Below are positions 24,022 to 32,143 of a DNA stretch of 64,000 nucleotides, one piece after another. Numbering within the stretch: position 1 is the first letter of the stretch; each line of letters starts with the position of its first letter. Under the pieces are notes generated by a model, which searched no databases, was not told the DNA's origin, and worked only from the letters and a program-made list of their open reading frames with translations. The DNA is taken from positions 62,001 to 126,000 of the forward strand of contig JAPPBT010000065.1 of NCBI GenBank assembly GCA_026702745.1. The letters run 5' to 3'. Origin of the DNA: Gemmatimonadota bacterium (GTDB lineage Bacteria > JAAXHH01). Position numbers and translations under genes: made by a program.

Positions 24022-24285
24022 ATGTCCAATCCCCTGTACACCGGATGGCAACGAATCCTGGAAGGCCAGGGTCTCGAAGTCGCCTTTACGGGCATGTTCA
24101 TCGTGTTCCTGGCCCTCGCCACGATCAGCTTCAGCATTGCCATGCTACCCAGGGTCGTGGCGGCGCTGGGGGGCACGCGCCCTGAACATCCGGACAACCC
24201 CACCGGTACGGATGCCCCGCAAGACGACGAAGCCGTGGCCGCAGCGGTCGGGTACGTGCTCGACAAGAAGAACAACCATCGATAA
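24022..24285 (+). CDS. Sodium-pump decarboxylase gamma-type subunit (OadG-like)
   Basis: This 87-residue protein has one membrane helix (about 12-36, EVAFTGMFIVFLALATISFSIAML) and a polar tail rich in Pro, Asp and Glu ending EAVAAAVGYVLDKKNNHR, the OadG pattern of helix, linker, then short helix. Gamma subunits anchor and assemble the decarboxylase complex. ATG at 24022 has a weak AGGG before it; GTG at 24001 is an alternative. It lies 22 bp before the beta subunit. Confidence 0.75.
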   Translation: MSNPLYTGWQRILEGQGLEVAFTGMFIVFLALATISFSIAMLPRVVAALGGTRPEHPDNPTGTDAPQDDEAVAAAVGYVLDKKNNHR

Positions 24286-24307
24286 CCAGGCCATGCGGAC
24301 GGACTAA

Positions 24308-25438
24308 ATGACGATACTGTACGACTTTCTGTCGGCTTCCGGTCTGGCCGCGGCGACGTGGGGACATGCCGTGATGATCCTGATCGGCATGGTCATGATC
24401 GTGTTGGCGATCGTCCGCCGTTACGAGCCGCTGCTCCTGGTGCCCATCGGTTTCGGCATCATGCTGGGCAACATCCCCATGATGGGAGGGGAAGGCCATG
24501 GGGTATACGATGAAGGAAGCGTCCTCTACTATATCTACTTCGGCGTCAGGGAAGGCGTCTTCCCGCCCCTGATCTTCCTGGGCATCGGGGCCATGACCGA
24601 TTTCTCGGCCATGCTGTCCAACCCGCGGCTCGTCCTCCTGGGCGCCGCCGCGCAAATCGGTATCTTCCTGACCCTCCTCGGCGCCATGGCCATCGGTTTT
24701 ACGCCCGCCGAGTCGGGCGCCATCGCCATCATCGGCGGTGCGGACGGTCCCACGGCCATTTTCCTGTCATCGAAACTTGCGCCTCACCTGCTTTCCATGA
24801 TCGCCATCGCGTCCTATTCCTACATGGCCCTGGTGCCCATTATCCAGCCGCCCATCATGCGGCTCTTCACCACGCGGCAGGAACGGCTGATCCGCATGGC
24901 GCCGCCCCGGGCGGTCTCGCAGCGGGAGAAGATCCTCTTCCCCATCGTCGCCTTTATCATCGCCGCGATGATCGCGCCGGATTCGATCGTGCTCGTGGGC
25001 ATGCTCTTCTTCGGCAACCTGCTCAAGGAATGCGGCGTCACCGAACGGCTGGCCAATACGGCGCGGACCTCGATGATCGACATCGTCACCATCCTCCTGG
25101 GATTCTCCGTCGGCGCCAGCACGCAGGCCTCGGCGTTCCTTACGCTGGAATCGCTCTTCATTTTCACCCTGGGCGTGGTCGCCTTCTGCATCGCGACGTC
25201 CGGCGGCGTGCTCTTCGCCAAGTTCATGAACCTCTTCGTCAAAGACAAGATCAACCCGCTGATCGGTGCGGCGGGCGTCTCCGCCGTGCCCATGGCGGCG
25301 CGGGTGGTCCAGGTGGAAGCCCATCGCGAAGACCCGCGGAATTTCCTGTTGTTTCACGCCATGGCGCCCAACGTGGCGGGTGTCCTCGGCTCCGCCATCG
25401 CCGCGGGCATACTCTGGTCTGTCCTGGTGGGCGGTTAA
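24308..25438 (+). CDS. oadB: Sodium ion-translocating decarboxylase beta subunit
   Basis: This 376-residue integral membrane protein couples decarboxylation of a carboxybiotin intermediate to Na+ export. Conserved segments include RRYEPLLLVPIGFGIMLGNIP, FPPLIFLGIGAMTDFSAMLSNPRL, the sodium-path motif ESGAIAIIGGADGPTAIFLSSKLAP, and GAAGVSAVPMAARVVQ near the C terminus. About ten hydrophobic helices are visible. The symbol follows the oxaloacetate system, though malonyl-, methylmalonyl- and glutaconyl-CoA pumps use the same subunit. Confidence 0.95.
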   Translation: MTILYDFLSASGLAAATWGHAVMILIGMVMIVLAIVRRYEPLLLVPIGFGIMLGNIPMMGGEGHGVYDEGSVLYYIYFGVREGVFPPLIFLGIGAMTDFSAMLSNPRLVLLGAAAQIGIFLTLLGAMAIGFTPAESGAIAIIGGADGPTAIFLSSKLAPHLLSMIAIASYSYMALVPIIQPPIMRLFTTRQERLIRMAPPRAVSQREKILFPIVAFIIAAMIAPDSIVLVGMLFFGNLLKECGVTERLANTARTSMIDIVTILLGFSVGASTQASAFLTLESLFIFTLGVVAFCIATSGGVLFAKFMNLFVKDKINPLIGAAGVSAVPMAARVVQVEAHREDPRNFLLFHAMAPNVAGVLGSAIAAGILWSVLVGG

Positions 25439-25479
25439 GTGCGTTGAATACATCGAACCCTTAGAACGAGGGAACCAAA

Positions 25480-27291
25480 GTGAAGAAAAAAGTCCATTTC
25501 ATGTGCACCACGTTCCGCGACGGATTCCAGTCCGTTTACGGCGCGCGCGTCTTTACCCGCGACTTCATGCCCGCCGTGGAAGCGGCGCGGGATGCGGGGA
25601 TCGACTATTTCGAGGCCGGAGGCGGGGCCCTGTTCCAGTCGCCTTATTTCTACTGCAACGAGGATGCCTTCGAGCGGATGGACGCCATCCGGGAGGCGGT
25701 GGGCCCGGACGCCAACCTGCAGACCCTGTCCCGGGGCGTGAACGTGGTCGGGCTGGATTCGCAACCCAGCGACATCATCCGGCTGCATGCCGAGTTGTTC
25801 AAGAAGCACGGCATGACGACCATCCGGAACTTCGACGCCCTGAACGACGTGGAGAACCTCGTGCACAGCGGCCGGTGCATCACGGAGGCCGGTCTCAGGC
25901 ACCAGGTATGCGTCACCGTCATGGAACTGCCCCCGGGCTGTGCGGGCGCCCACGACGCGGCGTTCTACACGGACACGTTCAGGAAGATCCTCGACGCCGA
26001 TATCCCCTTCGACTCGGTGTGTTTCAAGGACGCGTCGGGCACGGCCGTGCCCTCCAAGGTGTATGAATCCGTCAAGGCCGCCCGGAAGCTGCTGCCCGAG
26101 GGGACCTGGATCCATTACCACACTCACGACACGGCCGGCATCTCCGTCGCGGCGTACCAGGCGGCGCTCGAAGCCGGCGCAGACGCCATCGACCTGGCCT
26201 TCGCGCCGGTATCGGGCGGGACTTCCCAGCCCGACATCCTCGTCATGTGGCACGCGCTCCGGGGAACGGACTACGACCTGGACATCGACCCGGACGGCGT
26301 GCGGGAAGCGGCGGAGATCCTTAAGGAATGCATGGAGGACTATTTCCTGCCGCCCGAGGCCGTGGCCGTCGAACCCTTGCTCCCCTGGAGCCCCATGCCG
26401 GGCGGCGCCCTGACCGCCAACACGCAGATGCTCCGGGACAACGGGATCATGGACCGCTATCCGGCCATCATCAAGGCCATGAGCGAGGTCGTGGAGAAGG
26501 GCGGGTACGGCACGTCCGTCACGCCCGTTTCCCAGTTCTACTTCCAGCAGGCTTTCAACAACGTGATGATGGGGCCCTGGAAGAAGATCGCGGAAGACTA
26601 CGGCAGGATGGTGCTGGGCTATTTCGGCCGGACGCCCGTGCCCCCGGACCCGGTGGTCGTGAACATCGCCTCGGAGCAACTCGGCCTGCCGCCCAACCGG
26701 CGGCCGGTGCTGGAACTCAACGACAACGATCCGAAGAAGGGTGTCGAGGCAGCGCGCAGCGTGCTGAAAGAAGCCGGGATAGAGGATACGGACGAGAACA
26801 TCTTCATCGTCGCGGCATGCGGCGAGCGGGGGCTGGCCTTCCTCAAGGGCGAAGGGTTCATCGGCGTCCGCAAAAAGTCTCCGGCCGACCAGGAGGTGCT
26901 GGAGGAGGACGCGATGGCCACGACGAACGGGCCCCGCGGATACCAGGTGACCGTCAACGGCCGGAGTTATGCGCTGCGGATCGAAGGGAAGACGGCGATC
27001 GTGAACGGCAAGGCCTATGACGTCGACCTGCAACCCGACATGTCCGAGGCCGCGACAGAGGCGGCGGAACGCGCCGGGACCACGCCGGTCATCGCCCCGA
27101 TCCCCGGAAAAGTGCTCAAGGTGGCGGTCACGCCCGGACAGGCCGTCGAGGAAGGAGACGTCATCGTGGTCCTGGAAGCCATGAAGATGGAAATGGAGGT
27201 CACCGCCGACGTCGCCGGAACCGTGACCCATGTCTCCATAAACCCCGGCGTCCAGGTAATCGCGGGCCAGACGCTGGCCTACCTGGGCTAA
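25480..27291 (+). CDS. Biotin-dependent carboxyltransferase/decarboxylase alpha subunit, divergent
   Basis: This 603-residue protein has a carboxyltransferase TIM barrel (about 1-300), a conserved C-terminal extension (to about 470) and a biotinyl domain (about 530-603) with biotin-attachment Lys in VLEAMKMEMEV. Metal-site residues are recognisable: Asp in TTFRDGFQS, Lys in SVCFKDASG and the HxH of HYHTHDTAG. Compared with oxaloacetate decarboxylases the N-terminal signature is altered (TTFRDGFQS rather than TTLRDAHQS, AGGGALFQS rather than GGATFD) and PGGQ is PGGA. This suggests a variant subfamily whose substrate may not be oxaloacetate. It follows the beta subunit by 41 bp. Confidence 0.88.
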   Translation: MKKKVHFMCTTFRDGFQSVYGARVFTRDFMPAVEAARDAGIDYFEAGGGALFQSPYFYCNEDAFERMDAIREAVGPDANLQTLSRGVNVVGLDSQPSDIIRLHAELFKKHGMTTIRNFDALNDVENLVHSGRCITEAGLRHQVCVTVMELPPGCAGAHDAAFYTDTFRKILDADIPFDSVCFKDASGTAVPSKVYESVKAARKLLPEGTWIHYHTHDTAGISVAAYQAALEAGADAIDLAFAPVSGGTSQPDILVMWHALRGTDYDLDIDPDGVREAAEILKECMEDYFLPPEAVAVEPLLPWSPMPGGALTANTQMLRDNGIMDRYPAIIKAMSEVVEKGGYGTSVTPVSQFYFQQAFNNVMMGPWKKIAEDYGRMVLGYFGRTPVPPDPVVVNIASEQLGLPPNRRPVLELNDNDPKKGVEAARSVLKEAGIEDTDENIFIVAACGERGLAFLKGEGFIGVRKKSPADQEVLEEDAMATTNGPRGYQVTVNGRSYALRIEGKTAIVNGKAYDVDLQPDMSEAATEAAERAGTTPVIAPIPGKVLKVAVTPGQAVEEGDVIVVLEAMKMEMEVTADVAGTVTHVSINPGVQVIAGQTLAYLG

Positions 27292-27329
27292 GTACCCCCG
27301 ATACGGATCCCCCAGGGCTGGAGCGTCGC

Positions 27330-28466
27330 ATGGCCGGGTTTCCTTTACACAGAAACCGTATGAAAAAGCGCATGCCGAACGCGGCCCGTATGCCGAACGC
27401 GGCCCGTATGATGCACCGGGCGGTTTTCTGCGGTCTGTTGATGCTTGCCTTCCCCGCGTATCCCGCCTTTCCCCAGTCCCCGGCCACCGGCCCCTTCATG
27501 CAGCGCGACCAGTTCCCCGTCAGAATGTTGTTCCTCGGACTGCGTCCCGAGACCGGGGACCTCCTGCCGCGGAGATCGGTCCAGTGGGCGGCGCAGTTCG
27601 ACTACGCCAATACCTATGCGAGCACCCTTCCCGTGGGCGATACCCTGATCGCCGACGACTACTACCGGGCCGCGCCGGCAGACGAGTACCGGCTTTTCGT
27701 GGACACGGAGTCCCTGCGCCTGTCGGTGGATCTGGACTGGCGGATCGCGTCGAGGCTGCAGGTCGGCATGACGCTTCCTTTTCTGAAGCATGGCGGGGGT
27801 TTCCTGGACGGGGTGGTAGAGGGGTTCCACGGTGCGTTCAACCTGTCCAACGGGGGAAGGGAGTGGGCCCCCCAAAACGACTATGGCGTATTCGTCGTGC
27901 GGGACCGCCGTTTCTGGATCAGGAGCGTGGAGTCCGCCGGCTTTCGGCCCGGAGACCTCGTAGTGCGGATGAAGACGCCGTTGAACCGAGGTGGAGGGCG
28001 GGTCGTCATGGCTCTTGCCGGCGCCTTGAAGCTGCCCACGGGCAGCCTGGAAACGCTGACCGGAAGCGGGGGATGGGATTTCCAGGCGGCGTTATTCGCA
28101 ACCTGGCGGCCGGACCGGCCGAAGCGGGATATGATCTTCCATGCCAACCTCGCCCACAGCCGGCTGGGGAGACCGACCCACGGCGAGGGATTCCCCCTGC
28201 GGTCCATCACGACGCTCGTGCTGGCCTTCGAATACCGGACCACGGGCCGGCTCGCGGCGTTGCTCCAGACGCAGGTCAACATCGGCCCCTTTCCCAGCAG
28301 CAGGCTGGGCCCCTTGAATCGCACGGCCATTGAGGCGACCGCCGGCGTGCGGTACGCCCTGTCGGAGTCGCTGTCGCTCGATGCCGGACTGACCGAAAAC
28401 CTCAGCCAGTACCAGAACACCCCCGACGTGGGGCTTCATGTCGGGATCGTGTGGAGGGCGCCCTAG
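27330..28466 (+). CDS. DUF3187 family outer-membrane-barrel-like protein
   Basis: This 378-residue protein has a basic N terminus, a signal sequence (about residues 34-51, AVFCGLLMLAFPAYPAFP) and a body resembling DUF3187: FPVRMLFLGLRPETG, WAAQFDYANTYAS, LDWRIASRLQVGMTLPFLKHGGGFLDGVVEGFHGAFNLSNGGRE, then alternating amphipathic strands to a terminal GLHVGIVWRAP. The pattern suggests a beta barrel in the outer membrane. The start is uncertain: several ATGs lie in the first 30 codons, including a duplicated 18-bp unit, and the likely functional start is among those at 27330-27410. Function unknown. Confidence 0.72.
   Translation: MAGFPLHRNRMKKRMPNAARMPNAARMMHRAVFCGLLMLAFPAYPAFPQSPATGPFMQRDQFPVRMLFLGLRPETGDLLPRRSVQWAAQFDYANTYASTLPVGDTLIADDYYRAAPADEYRLFVDTESLRLSVDLDWRIASRLQVGMTLPFLKHGGGFLDGVVEGFHGAFNLSNGGREWAPQNDYGVFVVRDRRFWIRSVESAGFRPGDLVVRMKTPLNRGGGRVVMALAGALKLPTGSLETLTGSGGWDFQAALFATWRPDRPKRDMIFHANLAHSRLGRPTHGEGFPLRSITTLVLAFEYRTTGRLAALLQTQVNIGPFPSSRLGPLNRTAIEATAGVRYALSESLSLDAGLTENLSQYQNTPDVGLHVGIVWRAP
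27371..27406 (+). repeat. Perfect tandem 18-bp duplication at the 5' end of the DUF3187 gene
   Basis: The unit atgccgaacgcggcccgt occurs twice without change, encoding MPNAAR twice and adding an alternative ATG start. Confidence 0.9.
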
Positions 28467-28587
28467 CAGATGTGGTGCCGACACCGCGGAGAACGGAAGC
28501 CCTGACGGTCGTCGCACCGGACGACGCACGGACCGCGGTGCAGCGGATGCACTGTCGGCCGCCACAGCGGGAATAGCGGGAATCAGC

Positions 28588-29799
28588 ATGAGTAACACGC
28601 ACCGGCGAATACTCTTCAACGCTCACGGACGACTGGGTGTGATCGATCTGGATGGTGCCGGGGCCACGGCGGGCACGGAAGTCCCCCGGTCTGTGGCCGA
28701 CTCGGACATGCGAGTCTGGTATCCGAATCCGGACGCTCCGGGCATGGCAAGCTGGGGCTGGGGACCCGTCTTCGAAGACCGCCGAAGGATCATTCTGTCC
28801 GGCTACGAACCCGGAAAAGCCTGGGAAGGCAACGTGCGGGTCCATCTCTGGATTTACGACCTGGAGGAAGACCGCTTGCTGGAGGAGATCGCCCTGGAGA
28901 ACCGGCCCGCGCCGTTCATGGGATGCACCCATATCCTGCCGGGAGAGGACCGTCTCGTGACGAACCCGATCATCGACGGGAAACAGCGCATCTGGACCAT
29001 GGACCTGGACGGATCCGATCCGCGTGAGATCACGGGCGAGGAGGACGGGTTTGTATACTGCGTGCAGATCAGCCCGGACGGACGCAGGTTCGCCTATCAT
29101 GCGACCATGCTGGATGGCCGGGACAGCTACTGCATATTCGTGTCGGACCTGGATGGAGGAAACCGGGTGGAAGTCGCTGGGGCCCAAGGGCACCTGTACT
29201 TCGGTCCCATGTGGTCGCCGGACGGACAGTGGCTGATCTACCAGGACTGCCACTATCCCGATGATCCTGGGCACGACTGGGCCGATGTGTGTCTGGGGAG
29301 TCCAGGCTCTCCGGTCGGCCCCGACGGCGCGATCCACAGGAAAGTCACGACCGGCCAGCGCCAGTGGTTCGCCACGTCCTATGGCAGCCCGGACTCGCGG
29401 GGCGGCGGTTCCAACATCGCCCAGTGGACGCCGGACGGGAAAAGGGTCACCTACACCCGCGCGGAGCCTGGTTCCCGGACGGCCTGGCCGTACCAGGCGC
29501 AACGGCCGGACACAGACCATTTCAACCGGGATTACTACCCGGAAGACGCCCGCGGCGGCACCGCCATCTGCCTGCTCGATCCGTTTTCGGGAGAGGAATC
29601 GGAGTTCATCCCCTATGAACCCCTGGTCTGGAACTTCCGGTCCGCCTGGTCGCTCGACGGTTCGCAGTTCGCCTTCTGCCGCGCCGAGGTGGGATCACCG
29701 AGTGCCATCTGGCTGGTCGATGCCGACGGCGGCAGTGCACGGATGCTGACTGACGGATACAAACACCTGGGGGCGGATCACCCGGTGTGGGTGGGGTAG
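28588..29799 (+). CDS. TolB/WD40-like beta-propeller protein
   Basis: This 403-residue protein has repeated propeller-blade motifs: WIYDLEEDRLLEE, WTMDLDGSDPREITG, CVQISPDGRRFAYHA, FVSDLDGGNRVEV, MWSPDGQWLIYQD, IAQWTPDGKRVTYTR and RSAWSLDGSQFAFCR. These match the TolB-like/PD40 repeats seen in periplasmic and oligopeptide-processing proteins. No signal peptide is present, so it is probably cytosolic. ATG at 28588 has GGGAA upstream; the open frame extends further 5' over non-propeller sequence. It may form an operon with DUF3187. Function unknown. Confidence 0.78.
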   Translation: MSNTHRRILFNAHGRLGVIDLDGAGATAGTEVPRSVADSDMRVWYPNPDAPGMASWGWGPVFEDRRRIILSGYEPGKAWEGNVRVHLWIYDLEEDRLLEEIALENRPAPFMGCTHILPGEDRLVTNPIIDGKQRIWTMDLDGSDPREITGEEDGFVYCVQISPDGRRFAYHATMLDGRDSYCIFVSDLDGGNRVEVAGAQGHLYFGPMWSPDGQWLIYQDCHYPDDPGHDWADVCLGSPGSPVGPDGAIHRKVTTGQRQWFATSYGSPDSRGGGSNIAQWTPDGKRVTYTRAEPGSRTAWPYQAQRPDTDHFNRDYYPEDARGGTAICLLDPFSGEESEFIPYEPLVWNFRSAWSLDGSQFAFCRAEVGSPSAIWLVDADGGSARMLTDGYKHLGADHPVWVG

Positions 29800-29842
29800 G
29801 GTTACTCGCCCGCTGGAATGCAGCCGGCTGCCGCGCAGCAGG

Positions 29843-30766
29843 TCACACGTAGGTCAGCCAGCCGTGGGCATCTTCGCCTTCGCCTGTCGTGACCGCGAAG
29901 AAACGGTCCTGGATCTCCTTCGTGACCGGACCGCGTGACCCGCCGCCCACGGTGATGCGGTCGATGGACCGGACCGGCGTCACCTCCACGGCGCTGCCCA
30001 CGAAGAAAACCTCGTCGGCGATGTAGAGCATCTCCCGGGGGATGTCCTGTTCGACGACCTCGAACCCGGCGTCCTGGGCGAGCGTCATGACGGAGTTGCG
30101 GGTGATGCCGCCGAGGACCGAGGCCGCCAGGCTGTTCGTGATGACCCGGCCTTCCTTCACGACGAAGATGTTCTCGCCGCTTCCCTCGCTGATCAGGCCG
30201 TCGGTGTTCAGCGCAATGCCTTCGCTGTACCCGTTCTCGATGGCCTCCATGCGGATCAACTGGGAATTGAGGTAGTTACCGCCGGCCTTTGAGAGGGCGG
30301 GGTGGGTATTCGGTGCGGGACGGGTCCAGGACGAAATGCAAACGTCCACGCCGTTCTCCATTACGTCGTCGCCGAGATAGGCGCCCCAGTCCCATGTCCC
30401 GATGGCGACTTCAACGGGGCATCCCAGCGGATCGACGCTCAGCAGGCCGTACCCGCGGTACACGACGGGTCGGACGTAACAGGAAGCGTGCTTGTTGGAA
30501 CGGATGGTCTCCAGGACGGCCTCGCTGATTTCCGCGTTGGAGTAGGGAATTTCCACCCGGTAGATCTTGCAGGAGTCGAAGAGCCGGTCCACGTGCTCCT
30601 GGAGCCGGAACACCGCGGAGCCTTGATTCGTCTTGTAGCAGCGCATGCCTTCGAAGAAACTCGAACCGTAGTGCACCACGTGGGAAAGCACGTGGATCTT
30701 CGCGTCTCGCCAGGGTACCAGTTGCCCGTTGAACCAGATGTATTCGGCCTCCGGCAGGGTGGCCAT
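29843..30766 (-). CDS. ilvE: Branched-chain amino acid aminotransferase
   Basis: This fold-type IV PLP enzyme carries out the last step of leucine, isoleucine and valine synthesis. The 307-residue length is standard. Motifs are YIWFNGQLVPWRDAKIHVLSHVVHYGSSFFEGMRCY, YVRPVVYRGYG, the PLP Lys in SKAGGNYLNSQL, and GLISEGSGENIFVVKEGRV. AAAGGAG stands 6 nt before the ATG. It is divergent from ribD behind its own promoter. Confidence 0.96.
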   Translation of the reverse strand: MATLPEAEYIWFNGQLVPWRDAKIHVLSHVVHYGSSFFEGMRCYKTNQGSAVFRLQEHVDRLFDSCKIYRVEIPYSNAEISEAVLETIRSNKHASCYVRPVVYRGYGLLSVDPLGCPVEVAIGTWDWGAYLGDDVMENGVDVCISSWTRPAPNTHPALSKAGGNYLNSQLIRMEAIENGYSEGIALNTDGLISEGSGENIFVVKEGRVITNSLAASVLGGITRNSVMTLAQDAGFEVVEQDIPREMLYIADEVFFVGSAVEVTPVRSIDRITVGGGSRGPVTKEIQDRFFAVTTGEGEDAHGWLTYV

Positions 30767-30811
30767 CGAAATCTCCTTTCTGCGGTTCGATTCGCGCCGA
30801 CAATCTGGCGC

Positions 30812-30840
30812 AAACTAGGGGCCGAACCCCCCGTTGTCAA
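30812..30840 (-). promoter_or_regulatory. Promoter for ilvE
   Basis: TTGACA (30840-30835), a 17-bp spacer and TAGTTT (30817-30812) on the minus strand, about 45 bp upstream of ilvE. Confidence 0.55.
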
Positions 30841-30851
30841 GGGCAAAAGGC

Positions 30852-30881
30852 TTGACACCAACTTCACAAATCCTCTAGCTT
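30852..30881 (+). promoter_or_regulatory. Candidate promoter for ribD, close to the start codon
   Basis: TTGACA (30852-30857) and a weak -10 TAGCTT (30876-30881) are 18 bp apart; transcription would begin within a few bases of the ribD ATG at 30887, implying a leaderless transcript. Confidence 0.4.
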
Positions 30882-30886
30882 ACGCC

Positions 30887-31981
30887 ATGACGAAATCGGA
30901 TCATGACGTGGAATTCATGCGCCGGGCGCTGGACCTCGCGGCGCGGGGAATAGGGCGTACCAGTCCCAATCCCATGGTGGGTTCCGTGGTCGTACGCGAC
31001 GGCGTCGTCCTGGGCGAGGGGTACTACCGGGAATACGGCGGGCGGCATGCCGAGCCGCAGGCGCTCGAGGAAGCGGGCAGCCGCGCACAGGGGGCCGCTT
31101 TGTACGTTACCCTGGAGCCCTGCTGCCACCAGGGCAACACGCCGCCGTGCACGGACGCGATCATCGCATCGGGCATCGCCCACGTCCACGTCGCCATGGC
31201 CGACCCGGACCGGCGCGTGTCGGGCAAAGGGATCGAGCGGTTGCGTGCGACCGGCATGACCGTGGAGACGGGCCTGCTGGAAGCGGACGCGCGGGAACTG
31301 AACGAGGCCTACGTACGCCACCGGGAAACCGGCCAGCCCTTCGTGCTGCTCAAGCTCGCCCAGACGCTGGACGGACGCATCGCCACGCGGAACGGCCATT
31401 CGAAGTGGATCACCGGGGAGGCCGCGCGGAATCGGGTCCACCTGATGCGCAGCCGGGCGGACGCCGTACTCGTGGGCATCGACACCGTGCTGGCGGACGA
31501 CCCGCGGCTCACGGTCCGGCACGTGGACGGCCGCCAGCCTCGTCGCATCGTGCTCGACAGCCGGGCCCGCACTCCGCTGGACGCTCGGGTATTGAACGGC
31601 GAAGCACCGGCGACGGTGTGCGTTGCGGAGACCGCGCCCGCGGATCGGGTTAACAGACTGAAAGGGACGGGCGCCGAGGTGATGGTATTACCTGGCGGGG
31701 ATGGATCCATTCCTATAGCCCCACTCAAATCGGCGCTTGGAAAGGCCGGGATCGTGACCCTGATGGTAGAAGGCGGCAGCCGAGTGGCTGCTTCCTTCCT
31801 GCGGGAACGTGCCGTCGACCGGATCGCCTGCTTCGTCGCGCCACGCATACTGGGCGCGGGGATCCCATCGATCGCCGACCTGGCACTGGACGACCTTTCA
31901 AAGGCGATCCAGTTGAACGATACGAAAGTGGAGCAACTGGACGGCGATCTACTTGTCACGGGCACGCCGGGCTATGCCTGA
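30887..31981 (+). CDS. ribD: Bifunctional riboflavin biosynthesis deaminase/reductase
   Basis: RibD deaminates and then reduces the pyrimidine intermediate of riboflavin synthesis. The 364-residue protein has the zinc deaminase domain (about 1-145) with GGRHAEPQALEEAG, TLEPCCHQGNTPPC (zinc Cys/His and catalytic Glu) and a reductase domain (about 150-364) with FVLLKLAQTLDGRIATRNGHSKWITGEAAR, DAVLVGIDTVLADDPRLTVR and the NADPH-side TLMVEGGSRVAASFL. First gene of the rib operon. No Shine-Dalgarno precedes the ATG. Confidence 0.96.
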   Translation: MTKSDHDVEFMRRALDLAARGIGRTSPNPMVGSVVVRDGVVLGEGYYREYGGRHAEPQALEEAGSRAQGAALYVTLEPCCHQGNTPPCTDAIIASGIAHVHVAMADPDRRVSGKGIERLRATGMTVETGLLEADARELNEAYVRHRETGQPFVLLKLAQTLDGRIATRNGHSKWITGEAARNRVHLMRSRADAVLVGIDTVLADDPRLTVRHVDGRQPRRIVLDSRARTPLDARVLNGEAPATVCVAETAPADRVNRLKGTGAEVMVLPGGDGSIPIAPLKSALGKAGIVTLMVEGGSRVAASFLRERAVDRIACFVAPRILGAGIPSIADLALDDLSKAIQLNDTKVEQLDGDLLVTGTPGYA

Positions 31982-32066
31982 AAAGGTCGTGAGCAGTCGG
32001 CCATCGGCGCCTGCGAAGGTCCCAGGCAGTTGGAATCCGCGCCTGTGGAAATCATCGGTGCAGGTC

Positions 32067-32133
32067 GGCACGTAACATGAACCTGGCACGGGCACGCCAT
32101 TCGCACTTGGCACGTAGCATGAAATTGGTACGG
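32067..32133 (+). repeat. Direct 25-bp repeat in the ribD-ribE gap
   Basis: Copies at 32067-32091 and 32109-32133 match at 21 of 25 positions with a 42-bp period. The second copy runs into the GGAG ribosome-binding site of ribE. No riboswitch-like conservation (FMN/RFN element) was seen in this 162-bp gap. Confidence 0.6.
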
Positions 32134-32143
32134 AGTATGATCC

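Noticed and set aside
31982-32143. FMN riboswitch in the rib operon
   Set aside because: The highly conserved RFN core (AGGGTGAAATTCCC and ACCGGCGGT types) was not found; only a direct repeat is present.
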